64,000 nucleotides of DNA from Deinococcus koreensis (GCF_002901445.1 NZ_PPPD01000001.1:1339501-1403500); one strand, 5' to 3'; counted from the stretch's first letter, positions 1 to 12,812 are shown. Numbers and translations: made by a program. Notes: a model not told the origin generated them from the sequence alone.

Positions 1-34
1 GTGAGGCGGAGGAAATGGGCGGGTTCGTCGCTGA

Positions 35-310
35 ACTTCCCCCTCACCCCAGCCCTCCGCTTCGCGGCTCTCCGAGTCACCCGCGAGGGGAGAGGGAGCT
101 TGAAAGACGAAGCGTCGCCCCTTGCGACTCACCGAATGCCGTCGTGCGCGCAGCGCGCGGGCAACGCCGCGATCTCGCAGACAGCACATACGGCGCCCAC
201 GCCAACGAGACCACCGGGCAGGGCCAGCTCAGGGACGGTGGCGACCACATGCCGAGCGCAGCGCTTCGCTCCCCCTGCCCCCCTGGCTGGGGGGTGGGGC
301 AGCGCCGCAG
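35..310. repeat. Dispersed intergenic repeat, copy 1
   Basis: First of five related non-coding elements in the first 13 kb. It contains a CCCTC...GAGGG inverted repeat (about 41-92), a segment starting GAAGCGTCGCCCCTTGCGAC, a GCGCGCAGCGCGCGGGC hairpin (about 146-162), the string GACCACATGCCGAGCGCAGC and a G-rich tail (about 287-302). Most similar to copies 2 and 5. It lies just upstream of the DUF433 gene. No credible coding frame runs through it. Confidence 0.75.
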
Positions 311-343
311 GCACCCACCTTCCAAACTCCCTAAACTACCCCC

Positions 344-562
344 ATGCCCATCTCCATTGACCCGGAAATCAACGGTGGGAAGCCCACGGTCTCGGGCACC
401 CGCATCAGCGTGCAGACCGTGCTGGGCCACTTGAGCGCCAGAGACAGCGTGCAGGACGTGCTGGACGCCTACCCACGATTAAAGCGCGAAGACGTGCTCG
501 CCTGCCTGGAATACGCGGCGCGGCTGGCCGGGCACGCCGTGACCTTCGAGAAGATCGCTTGA
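344..562 (+). CDS. DUF433 family antitoxin-like protein
   Basis: A 72-residue protein with the DUF433 signature: DPEINGGKPTVSGTRISVQTVL near the start and DAYPRLKREDVLACLEYA near the end, a small winged-helix fold. In known loci DUF433 proteins are paired with a DUF5615 PIN-like toxin encoded just downstream; here the next gene is a convergent HepT, so the partner is missing and this copy is an orphan. The start is fixed by a TAAACT -10 box at 332-337 that ends six bases before the ATG, implying a leaderless mRNA. Family assignment is firm; the antitoxin role is inference. Confidence 0.85.
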   Translation: MPISIDPEINGGKPTVSGTRISVQTVLGHLSARDSVQDVLDAYPRLKREDVLACLEYAARLAGHAVTFEKIA

Positions 563-574
563 TCAGCGCCCGCC

Positions 575-931
575 TCACCTGAGTTGGTTTTCATCTACAC
601 CCAGACCGGCCAGCGCTGCTATCAACAGAGGCCGCAGCGCAGGCAGATGTTCGGTCAGCACAGGCACGACTTCCTCGGGGTCGACAGCGTCGTAGTCGTG
701 GATCAGCACGTCACGGAGTCCGGCCATGCCTTTCCACGGGATTCCGGGGAACTGGGCACGCACCGTATCGGGGCACCGCTTGGCCGCCTCACCGATGATC
801 TCCAGATTGCGGTGAACAGCGTCCCGGATCAGGCGGCTCCCCCGGTACGTATCCGGGTCACCCCCCGTGAATTCCCTAATGGCGTCCACACTGTCGAGCA
901 TCTGAACGAGATACAGGGCGGCATTCTTCAT
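575..931 (-). CDS. hepT: HepT-like toxin (HEPN, former DUF86)
   Basis: A 118-residue HEPN-fold protein. The family's R-X4-6-H-X-Y motif is visible as RDVLIHDY near residue 73-80, preceded by a HRNLEIIGEAAKR helix typical of HepT. HepT proteins are RNases or tRNA-targeting toxins that are neutralised by the partner MntA through AMPylation of the motif tyrosine. The stop-to-start spacing to the upstream mntA gene is five bases, so the two form one operon on the minus strand. Full length for the family and apparently intact. Confidence 0.9.
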   Translation of the reverse strand: MKNAALYLVQMLDSVDAIREFTGGDPDTYRGSRLIRDAVHRNLEIIGEAAKRCPDTVRAQFPGIPWKGMAGLRDVLIHDYDAVDPEEVVPVLTEHLPALRPLLIAALAGLGVDENQLR

Positions 932-936
932 CGCGC

Positions 937-1224
937 TCAGAGGGGCTGGGCTTCACGCTGCACACGCTCACGGATCAGGGGATGCAGCGTATCCGGGTTG
1001 GCGACGTCAACGGATACTCCCAACAGCTCCTCAACCTCAACCTTGAAGGCAGCCCGATCCAGCAGACTGCGCCCGGCCTCCAGGCGCACCAACAGATCAA
1101 GGTCGCTGTCCGGGCCAGTCTCTCCCCGGGCCGTGCTGCCGAAGATCTGCACCTCGGCCACACCATGTTTGCGGGCCAGCGCCTGTAGGGCGTATCGGTG
1201 CGCGCGAATCCCGGAAAGCTCCAT
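937..1224 (-). CDS. mntA: MntA-type nucleotidyltransferase antitoxin
   Basis: A 95-residue minimal nucleotidyltransferase. The GSX10DXD catalytic motif is present (GS at about 29-30 followed by DLDLL near 41-45). MntA enzymes transfer AMP to the tyrosine of the HepT HXY motif and so inactivate the toxin. It precedes hepT in a two-gene minus-strand operon. A TACACT -10 box (1231-1236 on the forward axis) ends six bases before the ATG, which supports this start and a leaderless transcript. The pair is a type VII toxin-antitoxin system. Confidence 0.9.
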   Translation of the reverse strand: MELSGIRAHRYALQALARKHGVAEVQIFGSTARGETGPDSDLDLLVRLEAGRSLLDRAAFKVEVEELLGVSVDVANPDTLHPLIRERVQREAQPL

Positions 1225-1272
1225 GCGTAGAGTGTACGCTCCGCCCGCCGCCGGGCTGGGAAGGTACCCCGT

Positions 1273-1656
1273 TCAACCAGAAAACCAGTTCTCCACCGTC
1301 AACCCCTCCACCCGCCGGAACTTCCCCTCGTTGTTGGTCACCAGCGTCACCCCCACACTCAGCGCGTGCGCGGCGATCTGCAGGTCGAGGGGGCCTACAG
1401 GCTGGCCCAGGCGGTGCGGGTGCGCCCGCAGGGTGCCATAGCGCCACGCCGCCGCCTCGTCGAAGGGCAGTTCCAGCAGAAAGGTCTCCAGCCGCTCGCG
1501 CGTACCCGACCGAGTGCTTTGGGCCGCTCCATAGGCCAGTTCCGCGACGGTCACGCTGCTGACCGCCAGTTCCCCGAGCTGGTACTGCACGAACTTTTCC
1601 CGGACGGCCGCCGGGCGATGGTTCAGCACATAAACACAGATATTGGTGTCCAGCAC
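1273..1656 (-). CDS. vapC: VapC-type PIN domain ribonuclease
   Basis: PIN-domain toxin of about 127 residues. The first conserved Asp is in MLDTNICVYVLNHR, the Glu in VTVAELAYGA, and later acidic residues in PLDLQIAAHAL and TNNEGKFRRVEGL, the usual order for VapC. The GTG at 1656 is the nearest regular start; the frame stays open upstream through SGPPLRY, as in many VapCs, so a non-standard start further upstream is possible. No complete VapB precedes it: only a short possible antitoxin C-terminus is seen before a dispersed repeat. Confidence 0.85.
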   Translation of the reverse strand: MLDTNICVYVLNHRPAAVREKFVQYQLGELAVSSVTVAELAYGAAQSTRSGTRERLETFLLELPFDEAAAWRYGTLRAHPHRLGQPVGPLDLQIAAHALSVGVTLVTNNEGKFRRVEGLTVENWFSG

Positions 1657-1676
1657 ATACCGCAGCGGCGGGCCGC

Positions 1677-1740
1677 TCAGAGTTCTCCCCAGTCGCGTTC
1701 CTGCTTCTGCACTTCAGCAGGCGGACTGCAGAAGGCCGCA
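1677..1740 (-). pseudogene. Possible remnant of a VapB antitoxin C-terminus
   Basis: The frame directly upstream of vapC ends with PPAEVQKQERDWGEL and a stop about 20 bases before the vapC start. An acidic QERD-type ending at this distance is what a VapB antitoxin would leave, but no AbrB-like N-terminal half can be found: upstream the sequence merges into dispersed repeat copy 2. This is an inference from position and composition only and may be chance. Confidence 0.3.
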
Positions 1741-1814
1741 GCTGCCCCGAGCCTCCGCTTCTGCCTGTGCTTTGGCAGGGTGAGGGGGCGGAGGGGGCTG
1801 GGTTGGGCTGAGGC

Positions 1815-2085
1815 GGTTTCACCCCCTCCCAGCCTCCCCCATGAAGGGGGAGGGGTTTTTAGTCGAAGCGTCGCCCCTTGCGACTCACCGAAAGCCGTCG
1901 TGCGCGTAGCGCGCGGGCAACGACGCGTTCCCGCACGGAGCAGATACGCCGCCCGCGCCACCGAGACCACCGGGCAGGGCCAGCTCAGGAACGATGGCGA
2001 CCACATGCCGAGCGCAGCGCTTGGCCCCCCCTGCCCCTCCGGGGTAGGGGGCTGGGGGGTGGGGCAGCCCGCCGCAGGCACCCAC
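1815..2085. repeat. Dispersed intergenic repeat, copy 2
   Basis: Same architecture and orientation as copy 1: a CCCCCTCC...GGGGGAGGGG hairpin near 1821-1857, then GTCGAAGCGTCGCCCCTTGC, a GCGCGTAGCGCGCGGGC hairpin (about 1903-1919), GCGACCACATGCCGAGCGCA, and a G-rich end at about 2041-2070. It lies between vapC and the SDR reductase; the G-rich end is 14 bases from the SDR stop codon. The remainder of 1741-2098 contains nothing else recognisable. Confidence 0.8.
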
Positions 2086-2098
2086 CCCGAACCCTCTT

Positions 2099-2863
2099 CT
2101 ACCCCAGCCGCCCCCGAAGCCCAGGCATCCTCTCCACCCCATCGGCCAGCCGCTGATCGTGCCGGTAGTCCTCCGTCTCCTCGACCTGCCAGGGCTGCCC
2201 CAGCTGCCGGGCCAGCGCGCGCACGAGGTCGGGGAAGTTCAGCGCGTCGTTGGCGTTGCTGTCCAGATGTACCGGGCCACGGGAGGCGTCCTGGGCGAGC
2301 CCCACCAGGGCGGCGGCCGTGTCGTCCATGAACGAGCAGGCGGGAATCCAGTGGCGGCTGGCGCGGATACGGCCCTGCTCCCGCTGCTGCGCCCCGAGCT
2401 GCGCGACCATGTTGTTGCCCGTGGCGTCCGGGTGGATCTGCCAGCCGATGCGGGCGATCACAGCGTCCGGATTCGCGGCCACGATGGCGTCCTCGCTGCG
2501 GATCTTGAGCTGCCCGTAGCCGTCCTGCGCGGTACGCGGGTCGCGTGGCTGGTGCGGGCCGTCCGGGTCGTGGTGAAAGACCATCGCGGTGGAGGTGAAC
2601 ACGAAGGGCAGGCCGTGCTGTGCGGCGTAGGCGGCCAGCCGCCCGGCCCAGCCCTCGGAGCCGATGGCAAGGTGGAAGATGCCGCGCGGCTGCAGGGTGT
2701 CCAGCCACACCTGGGCGGCGTGCAGGTCGTCGGGCGGGGTGGTCTGCCGGTTCCAGCCGACGGCCCTGTGCCCCTGGGCCTGCAGGGCGGCGGCGACGTG
2801 CGGGGCCAGGGTGCCGTTCAGGCCAGTGATCAGCCAGGGGCGGTGGGGGGCGGGGTGGCTCAT
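2099..2863 (-). CDS. RmlD/SDR-like NAD(P)-dependent sugar-nucleotide reductase
   Basis: A 254-residue extended short-chain dehydrogenase. The N-terminal nucleotide-binding loop is LITGLNGTLAPHVAAAL and the catalytic YXXXK appears as YGQLK near residue 116. The overall pattern resembles dTDP-4-dehydrorhamnose reductase-like proteins, but no rhamnose genes flank it, so the substrate is unknown. A TACACT box at 2872-2877 lies eight bases before the ATG, consistent with a leaderless or near-leaderless monocistronic mRNA. Confidence 0.75.
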   Translation of the reverse strand: MSHPAPHRPWLITGLNGTLAPHVAAALQAQGHRAVGWNRQTTPPDDLHAAQVWLDTLQPRGIFHLAIGSEGWAGRLAAYAAQHGLPFVFTSTAMVFHHDPDGPHQPRDPRTAQDGYGQLKIRSEDAIVAANPDAVIARIGWQIHPDATGNNMVAQLGAQQREQGRIRASRHWIPACSFMDDTAAALVGLAQDASRGPVHLDSNANDALNFPDLVRALARQLGQPWQVEETEDYRHDQRLADGVERMPGLRGRLG

Positions 2864-3017
2864 GGTGGCCCAGTGTAGAGGGGCAGTCTAGGCGCACAGG
2901 GGGAGTGAAACCGGGCACACTGGCGCCGGGCACCAAACCTTTATCGCCACTTCACGCCCCCTCCATACGGTGCCCCCGCCCACCCTCCGGCCACGCGGCC
3001 CATGCTGCCATAGGCCC

Positions 3018-3398
3018 ATGACGATCACGGAAGACTTCATGGCTGCCCTCCAGACCGCCGAGCAGAGCGGCGACGTGGGCCCCCTACTGGCCCTGCACGC
3101 CGACAGCGTGAACCTGATGAACCTCACCGAGAAGACCTGGGAGGGTCAGGAGGGCGCCCGGGAGTTCTGGCAGACCTACCTGGGCAACTTCGAGCAGATC
3201 CGCAGCGAGTTCACCGCCCACCGCGAGGCCGACGGCCTGGGCGTGATGGAGTGGATCGCCACGGGCCGCCTGAAGGGAGGCCGCGACCTGAAGTACCGGG
3301 GCGTGAGCCTGATCACCCTGGAGGGCGACAAGGTGAAGGTCTTCCGCACCTACTACGACTCCGCCGCCTTCGTGGCCCCGGTGGCCGAAGAGGCCTGA
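3018..3398 (+). CDS. SnoaL/NTF2-like protein
   Basis: A 126-residue protein with the cone-shaped SnoaL/NTF2-like pattern: an N-terminal helix (DFMAALQTAEQSGDVGPLLA), DSVNLMNLTEKTWEGQEGARE, and C-terminal strands ending KVKVFRTYYDSAAF. Such proteins are ester or ketone-modifying enzymes or small-molecule binding proteins; no substrate can be deduced. The ATG at 3018 gives the usual family length; an in-frame GTG 48 bases upstream would add a proline/arginine-rich extension with no family counterpart. Confidence 0.75.
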   Translation: MTITEDFMAALQTAEQSGDVGPLLALHADSVNLMNLTEKTWEGQEGAREFWQTYLGNFEQIRSEFTAHREADGLGVMEWIATGRLKGGRDLKYRGVSLITLEGDKVKVFRTYYDSAAFVAPVAEEA

Positions 3399-3424
3399 GC
3401 CGGACGACCACCCGGACGATGACA

Positions 3425-3465
3425 GCGCGCCCGCCCCGGAATGCCGGTGGCGGGCGCTGCCTTGT
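3425..3465. terminator. Hairpin between convergent genes
   Basis: Arms GCGCCCGCC (3427-3435) and GGCGGGCGC (3449-3457) are perfectly complementary, and the loop itself contains CCGG...CCGG. It lies between the stop codons of the convergent SnoaL-like and cupin genes and is followed on the plus side by a weak T-rich run. It could end transcription from both sides. Confidence 0.55.
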
Positions 3466-3482
3466 TGGCTGACTTGCGGGTC

Positions 3483-3806
3483 TTATTTGTCGGTGGCCGG
3501 GCTGGTGACTTCCACGGCGGTCAGGGTCTCGGTGATGCGGTAGGTGTGGGAGGCGCCGCGCGGCACGCAGTACGAGTCGCCGGGCTGCAGGGCGATGCTC
3601 TGGCCGTCCACGACGAGTTCGGCACGGCCCTCGATGACGTAGCCCAGGGTCTCGTAGTCGTTGACCGTCTCGGGCTTGCCCTCGTTCGGTTCCTCGCGGT
3701 GCCACAGGCGCATGGAGCCGGTCTCGCCGCGGATCAGGTGGTGCTCGCCGTCGGGGCCGTGGGTCGTGTCTCGCTGGCTGAGCTTGTAGCGGCTGGTCTG
3801 GGTCAT
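3483..3806 (-). CDS. Cupin domain protein
   Basis: A 107-residue single-domain cupin. Motif 1 is degenerate (ETLGYVIEGRAELVVDGQ near 52-69) and motif 2 is LQPGDSYCVPRGASHTYRI (about 73-91), where a His is kept. Small cupins of this kind bind a metal and act in isomerisation, dioxygenation or sensing; nothing nearby names the substrate. The gene is convergent with the SnoaL-like gene and followed 57 bases upstream on the other side by an unrelated membrane protein gene on the same strand. Confidence 0.8.
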   Translation of the reverse strand: MTQTSRYKLSQRDTTHGPDGEHHLIRGETGSMRLWHREEPNEGKPETVNDYETLGYVIEGRAELVVDGQSIALQPGDSYCVPRGASHTYRITETLTAVEVTSPATDK

Positions 3807-3862
3807 GCCCCCAGCGTGGCGCCCACCGCCCGGGAGCGGGTGAGCGGGCGTTCAGGCCGGGT

Positions 3863-4312
3863 TCACGGCCCCGGTGCGGGCGGCGCCTCGTCCGTCCGCG
3901 GGCGGCTGCGCCACGCCAGCCACGCGGCCCAGGCGTTCACCAGGCCGCCCAGCAGGTGCCACACGCTGGCCTGCCCCACCGCCGCCCAGGCCAGCGCCAC
4001 CCCCAGCCCGGCGAGGTTCAGGCCCACCCCGGCGCGGAAGGTGAGCCACTCGTGCGGCGTGGCGTACATCGGGGTGCGCGGCTGCGGGTCGCCCATGGCG
4101 TCCAGGGCCTCGGCGTAGCGGATCAGGGTGAGCACGCCGTAGACCAGCAGCAGCCCGCCCAGCAGCATTCCGCCCAGGCCCAGGTAGGGGCTGGCCACCC
4201 CGTAGTCCAGCGCCCCCAGCCCGAAATGCGCCAGCGCGGCCAGCACACTCACCAGCGCCAGGCCCAGCGTGCGCGGCGTGGAGTAGTTGGGAGGATCACC
4301 GAGGGCTGGCAT
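3863..4312 (-). CDS. Integral membrane protein of unknown function
   Basis: About 149 residues with four predicted membrane segments: [40 protein letters not shown], a segment in the stretch [19 protein letters not shown], and one around [16 protein letters not shown]. The C-terminus is hydrophilic and proline-rich. The ATG at 4312 is preferred over one 24 bases upstream because the extra residues are not conserved-looking; this choice is uncertain. I do not recognise a family. Confidence 0.6.
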   Translation of the reverse strand: MPALGDPPNYSTPRTLGLALVSVLAALAHFGLGALDYGVASPYLGLGGMLLGGLLLVYGVLTLIRYAEALDAMGDPQPRTPMYATPHEWLTFRAGVGLNLAGLGVALAWAAVGQASVWHLLGGLVNAWAAWLAWRSRPRTDEAPPAPGP

Positions 4313-4438
4313 GGATACCCCCAGCTTGCCCCCCACTCTCCCCCGGAGGATGAGGAGATGCCCATCCAGCCGCCATCCATGGGAAACAGCCGTCCAGCAC
4401 GGCGCTTTTGCCCCCTGTTCGGCAGGCGCCGTGAGGAG

Positions 4439-4444
4439 TAGACT
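4439..4444 (+). promoter_or_regulatory. Possible -10 box for dnaG
   Basis: TAGACT matches the TANNNT -10 pattern seen across the window. It lies 107 bases before the dnaG start, so this gene would have a true 5' leader, unlike most neighbours. No convincing -35 box is seen. Confidence 0.35.
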
Positions 4445-4551
4445 GGCAGACTACCGGACACGTTCGGGCACCCCGCCATGGGAAGGCCAGACCTCCGGCG
4501 GTCAGCGCGGGGTCGATGAGCGCGGAGTCAGGGCAGGGGGGGTGAAGCACA

Positions 4552-6318
<1,767 letters not shown>

Positions 6319-6409
6319 AGGGTGGGGGTGGTTGGGCGCTGAGTGGGTCACGCTCACCCCTTCGCCGGCTGAGGTGAATACGGCAGGATCGGTGTGAACG
6401 GTGGTCACA

Positions 6410-6690
6410 CGCCCCCCCACCCCTCTCCCGCAACGGGAGAGGGGAGTTTAGTTTTTGGTTTTGAAAGTCGATCAGCCGTTCACAGCGTCCCGCCTATCTT
6501 CTCACCGCAGACCGCCACCGGCCGTCGTGCGCGAAGCGCGCGGGCCTATCGCGAAATCGGAGGATGGCGTCGAGGCCGGACAAGTCAATGCCGAGTCCCG
6601 CCGACCATCTCCAGTCAAATCTCTTCCCTAGCGGAGCGCTGCTCCCCCTGCCCTCTGGGTAGGGGGCTGGGGGGTGGGGAAATCCCTTGC
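6410..6690. repeat. Dispersed intergenic repeat, copy 3
   Basis: Lies between the convergent ends of dnaG and zapE. It begins with CCCCTCTCCCGCAACGGGAGAGGGG (hairpin, about 6419-6443; given here as arms CCCCTCTCCC and GGGAGAGGGG), followed by GGTTTTGAAAGTCGATCAGC, the GCGCGAAGCGCGCGGGC hairpin and a tail of four G-runs near 6657-6680. Very similar to copy 4. It fills the whole intergenic gap; no gene is seen in it. Confidence 0.8.
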
Positions 6691-6707
6691 GCAGCTCTAC
6701 CGCAGCC

Positions 6708-7715
<1,008 letters not shown>

Positions 7716-7716
7716 G

Positions 7717-8415
7717 TCATTTGTGAACGTCGAGTTCGACCTTGTAGTTGCCGCGCCGGGTCTCGTTCACCACGCGCTTGAAGTCGATGCGGCCCAGCCC
7801 GTCGGCCGAGAGGCTGTCGCCCTCGCGGATCTCGCTGCTGGCCCGCGCGGGGGCGCCGTTGAGGCGCACCTTGCCGCCGTCGATACCCTGCTGGAAATAC
7901 GCCCGGCTGACCCCGAAGCCCTTGGCGCCCACCACGTCCACGCGCATGGAGGGCACCACGACCTCGCGCAGCTTGGAGCCCCTGCCGGCGCTCTCGCCCA
8001 GTTCCTCGACCTGCACGGGACGGCCGCCCAGCTCGCTCAGGGTCTCCAGCGCCTGCGCCGCCTTGCCGCTCGCGGCGATCAGGAAGTCGCCGCGCTCCTC
8101 GCGCACGTCGCCCAGCTGATCCTCGGCCAGATCCAGACGCCGCAGCTGCACCAGGAAGTCCTGCGCGTCCCAGGCCGGGCCGCCGTCATCGAGCGTCACG
8201 CGGAACACCGAGACGCCGGCATCGACCTCCGGAATATGGGCGGGGTGCAGGGTCAGCACGACGCGCCGGGCATCGGGGAAGCCGCCGGCGATCTTGTGGC
8301 GCAGGTCGTCCTCATTCAGGAGGCGGCGGTCGATCTCGTTCGCGTCGACGAACTCCGTGCGGATCACCCGGCCTCCACGGGCTTGCGCGACCAGGGTGGC
8401 GAGCTTCTGTTTCAT
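7717..8415 (-). CDS. YlmH-type S4 domain RNA-binding protein
   Basis: A 232-residue protein ending in an S4 RNA-binding domain: SRAYFQQGIDGGKVRLNGAP followed by IREGDSLSADGLGRI. The N-terminal part has the YlmH pattern, including RVVLTLHPAHIPEVDAGVSV. YlmH-like proteins bind ribosomes and help rescue stalled nascent chains in Firmicutes, and have cell-division links. It is the first gene of a two-gene operon with zapE. A TATCCT box at 8423-8428 ends seven bases before the ATG, so the mRNA is probably leaderless. Confidence 0.85.
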   Translation of the reverse strand: MKQKLATLVAQARGGRVIRTEFVDANEIDRRLLNEDDLRHKIAGGFPDARRVVLTLHPAHIPEVDAGVSVFRVTLDDGGPAWDAQDFLVQLRRLDLAEDQLGDVREERGDFLIAASGKAAQALETLSELGGRPVQVEELGESAGRGSKLREVVVPSMRVDVVGAKGFGVSRAYFQQGIDGGKVRLNGAPARASSEIREGDSLSADGLGRIDFKRVVNETRRGNYKVELDVHK

Positions 8416-8517
8416 GGGGTGAAGGATAGTGCCTGAGCTGCGGGACAGGCCGGATGACGGACACGATGAGGGAGTGGGGGATGGATGGCGGGGAGCGGGC
8501 GGGAGCGGTGCGGAGTC

Positions 8518-8800
8518 GCCCCCTCACCCCAGCCCTCTCCCTCGAGGGGAGAGGGAGCAGTCGAATGGTTTTGAAAGTCGATCAGCCTGAAGAAGCGTCC
8601 CACCCAGCGAATGAACGCAGACCGCCACCGGCCGTCGTGCGCGAAGCGCGCGGGCCTATCGCGAAATCGGAGGATGGCGTCGCGGCCGGACACGCTACCT
8701 TCAACCCAAGCACGCCGCGCCAGTCAAAACTCTTGCCGAGCGCAGCGCTGAGCTCCCCCTGCCCTCTGGGTAGGGGGCTGGGGGGTGGGGAAGCCCGTCC
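8518..8800. repeat. Dispersed intergenic repeat, copy 4
   Basis: Shares with copy 3 the blocks GGTTTTGAAAGTCGATCAGC, CGCAGACCGCCACCGGCCGT, GCGCGAAGCGCGCGGGCCTA and TCGCGAAATCGGAGGATGGC almost base for base, and ends in the same CTCCCCCTGCCCTCTGGGTA plus G-rich tail. It sits between the ylmH start and the homoserine dehydrogenase stop codon; the G-rich end is about nine bases from that stop. Region 8416-8517 contains only the ylmH promoter and nothing else evident. Confidence 0.85.
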
Positions 8801-8803
8801 AGA

Positions 8804-9766
8804 TCAATGCAGCGGAACATGCCCAGGAAACCCGAGCAGATAGTCCAGCAAATCCCCCACCATCGCCGAGGCCGTCACCATCCCCCCCGCCCCGCCGCCC
8901 GCGAAGATCAGGGTGCCGCATTCCTCGCCCTCGTAAACAAGCGCGTTGCGGCTGGCCCCGGCGGTACACAGCGGATGGTCGTTCGGCAGCCGCCGGGGCG
9001 CCACGGTGGCCTTCCATCCGTGTCCATCCTTCTCCAACTCCGCCACCAGCTTGATGCGCTCCCCGTGCCCCCGGGCGTCCTCGATGTCCTCCGGCGTGAC
9101 GCCCTCGATGCCCTGAATCTGCACGGCGCTGTAGGGGAAGTCGCCGTCGGCGCTGAAGCGGGCCAGCACGGCGAGTTTGTGGGCGGTGTCGAAGCCGCCG
9201 ACATCCAGGGTGGGCGGGTCTTCGGCGTAGCCCAGGGCCTGCGCCTCCGCCAGCGCCTGCGCGTAGTCCTTGCCCGCCTCCATCTGGCCCAGGACGAAGT
9301 TGCAGGTGCCGTTCAGGATGGCCTGCAGCCGGGTAAACGTGCTGGCGCGCAGTACGGTGCTCATGGGGCCGATGACCGGGGTGCCGGCCATGACGCTGGC
9401 CTCGTAGTACAGGCGGCCATCCTGGGCGTAGGGGCGCAGCTCGTCCCAGCGCTCGGCGAGCAGGGCCTTGTTGGCGGTGATGACCGGGCGCCCGCTTCTC
9501 AGGTAGGGGCGCAGGATCTCCAGCGGCCGGTCGATGCCGCCCATGCACTCGACCACCACGTTGCATTCCTGCAGGAAGTCGCAGGTGTCGGTGACGCGGG
9601 TGCCCGGGGGGATGGAGCGCACCCTGGTCACGTCGCGCACCAGCACGCCCGCGATCTCGATCCGCACGCCCAGGTCGGTGAAGACGCTCTGGCGCCGCTG
9701 GATCAGGTTCAGGACGTCCTGGCCCACGGTGCCGCTGCCCAGGACGCCCACAGTGACGGTTCTCAT
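8804..9766 (-). CDS. hom: Homoserine dehydrogenase
   Basis: A 320-residue NAD(P)-dependent enzyme that reduces aspartate semialdehyde to homoserine, the branch point to threonine and methionine. The N-terminal Rossmann loop is [17 protein letters not shown]; the catalytic region carries [34 protein letters not shown] and the conserved lysine. There is no C-terminal ACT domain, so this is the short form without the usual allosteric module. The ATG at 9766 is chosen because a TACAGT -10 box (9774-9779) lies seven bases upstream and the protein then starts at the expected [10 protein letters not shown]. Confidence 0.93.
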   Translation of the reverse strand: MRTVTVGVLGSGTVGQDVLNLIQRRQSVFTDLGVRIEIAGVLVRDVTRVRSIPPGTRVTDTCDFLQECNVVVECMGGIDRPLEILRPYLRSGRPVITANKALLAERWDELRPYAQDGRLYYEASVMAGTPVIGPMSTVLRASTFTRLQAILNGTCNFVLGQMEAGKDYAQALAEAQALGYAEDPPTLDVGGFDTAHKLAVLARFSADGDFPYSAVQIQGIEGVTPEDIEDARGHGERIKLVAELEKDGHGWKATVAPRRLPNDHPLCTAGASRNALVYEGEECGTLIFAGGGAGGMVTASAMVGDLLDYLLGFPGHVPLH

Positions 9767-9877
9767 GGGGTGGACTGTAACGCGCCGGGGATCGGGCTCC
9801 GGAGGGCCGGGATAGGTGTGGATCGGGTGGGCCGCCAGATTGGGGGCGAGTGACCGGCCGGGCCGGGAGGCGGGCGG

Positions 9878-9987
9878 TAGACTGCGGCATGTTGTTTCCT
9901 GTGTCCACACTCTGTCTGCCGTCTCCCGTGGGGCCGGCTGTACCTTCGCCGTGGCGGGTGCCCACGCGAACGGCGTATGTCACGTGA
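9878..9987 (+). promoter_or_regulatory. Leaderless promoter and short ORF in the prfA leader
   Basis: TAGACT (9878-9883) ends five bases before an ATG at 9889 that opens a 32-codon frame ([13 protein letters not shown]...) ending TGA at 9985-9987. The promoter pattern is that of leaderless genes elsewhere here, so transcription toward prfA probably starts near 9889. Whether the small frame is translated is unknown. The rest of the 354-base gap (9988-10120) is GC-rich and shows no other element. Confidence 0.4.
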
Positions 9988-10120
9988 TGCGCTGCTCATC
10001 CAGTGCGGGGGGACAGGCCGCCCCACCGCGCCCCTCCCCTGTGGCCGGCTCTGTGGTCGGCTCTGTACCCGGCCGGGGTACTCCAGACGCTGAGCCCCGC
10101 AGCCGGCAGGCGGGCCGCCC

Positions 10121-11686
<1,566 letters not shown>

Positions 11687-11690
<4 letters not shown>

Positions 11691-12367
11691 GTCTGGAATC
11701 CTCTTCGTTCGTGACCTCCTGGAGCGGCGGCAAGGACAGCGCCCTGGCGTATCACCGCGCCACGCGCGCCGGAGGTCGGCCGCTGGCGATCCTGACCGTG
11801 CTGGATGAGAACGGAGAGCGCACCCGCTCGCACGGCCTGCGCCCGGAGGTCATGCGAGCGCAGGCCGACGCGCTGGGCGTGCCGCTGTGGACAGCGCGGG
11901 CGAGCTGGGCCGCCTACGAGGCCGAGTTCACGGCGCTGCTGGCGCGGGCCGCCCGGGCAGGGGCGTCGAGAGCGGTCTTTGGGGACATCGACCTGCAGGC
12001 CCACCGCGACTGGGAGGAGGGGGTGTGCGCCCGCGCCGGTCTGGAACCGCACCTTCCCCTCTGGCTGGAGGATCGCCGCCCGCTGGTGGACGACCTGCTG
12101 CGTCTGGGCTTCCGCGCATTGATCGTCGCCGTGCGCGAGGACGCCCTGCCCACTGACCTCCTGGGCCGCGAGTTGGACGCCCCTCTGGTGCGCGAGATCG
12201 AGGCGCTGGGGGCCGACGCCTGCGGTGAAAACGGCGAGTATCACACGGTGTTGGTGAACGGCCCGGATTTCAGGAACCCACTGAACCTCGTCCCCGGCCC
12301 AGCGGGCATCCACCACACGGGCGAGGGTTCTCTGCGCGTGGCGACGCTGGATCTGGTACTGGCGTAG
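11687..12367 (+). CDS. Dph6-like ATP pyrophosphatase (PP-loop)
   Basis: A 226-residue member of the diphthine-ammonia ligase-related ATP pyrophosphatases. The PP-loop SGGKDSALAYHRA is at residues about 10-22; the family signatures VFGDID and GENGEYHTVLVNGP are both intact. In eukaryotes Dph6 finishes diphthamide on EF2; bacteria lack diphthamide, so the bacterial role is unknown, possibly a tRNA or small-molecule amidation. It is the last gene of the prfA operon, starting with GTG that overlaps the nudix stop. Confidence 0.85.
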
Positions 12368-12539
12368 GACATACAGACTCCGACTCCACCGGCAGGAGTG
12401 GGAACACACCCACAACAGGCTTTCCAGAACTCCAGCCCTGTGAAAAGACCGAAGCACCCCCATTGCCCCTCTAACGAGCGCCGTTGAACGTGGCCCCACC
12501 CGCTCGGGGGCGGCCCCTCGCTCATCCAGACCAATTCAC

Positions 12540-12812
12540 GTAGGCTCACTCCCTCATAGGCGCGAAGCGCGCGGGCAAGGCCGCGAACACGCGAAGAGCA
12601 GGTACGAAGCCCACGCCAACGAGACCACCGCCAGAGCCAGTGGAAAGACCGTGGCGACCACATGCCGAGCGCAGCGCTTCGCTCCCCCGCCACCAGGTTC
12701 CAGGCGCGTGCACAGGAACAGCGGCAACGCGCCGGCCGCCCGGCGCGGCGAAGACGTGGCCCCTCTGGGGATGGGGGCTGGGGGGTGGGGAAGCCCGCTG
12801 CAGGCGCCCACC
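12540..12812. repeat. Dispersed intergenic repeat, copy 5
   Basis: The most diverged copy: GCGCGAAGCGCGCGGGCAAG (12560-12579), ACGCCAACGAGACCACCG (identical to copy 1), GGCGACCACATGCCGAGCGC, and the G-rich tail (about 12764-12792), with an inserted stretch around 12693-12760. The rest of the 568-base gap 12368-12935 shows no gene; 12813-12935 is C-rich, unremarkable sequence leading to the greA stop codon. Confidence 0.65.

Noticed and set aside
1..360. Plus-strand open frame covering the first repeat
   Set aside because: It runs through dispersed repeat modules also present in other frames elsewhere, so coding is unlikely.
9889..9987. 32-codon frame in the prfA leader as a true gene
   Set aside because: Promoter position is good but the peptide has no recognisable feature and stop-codon content gives no clear autoregulation signal; kept only as part of a regulatory region.
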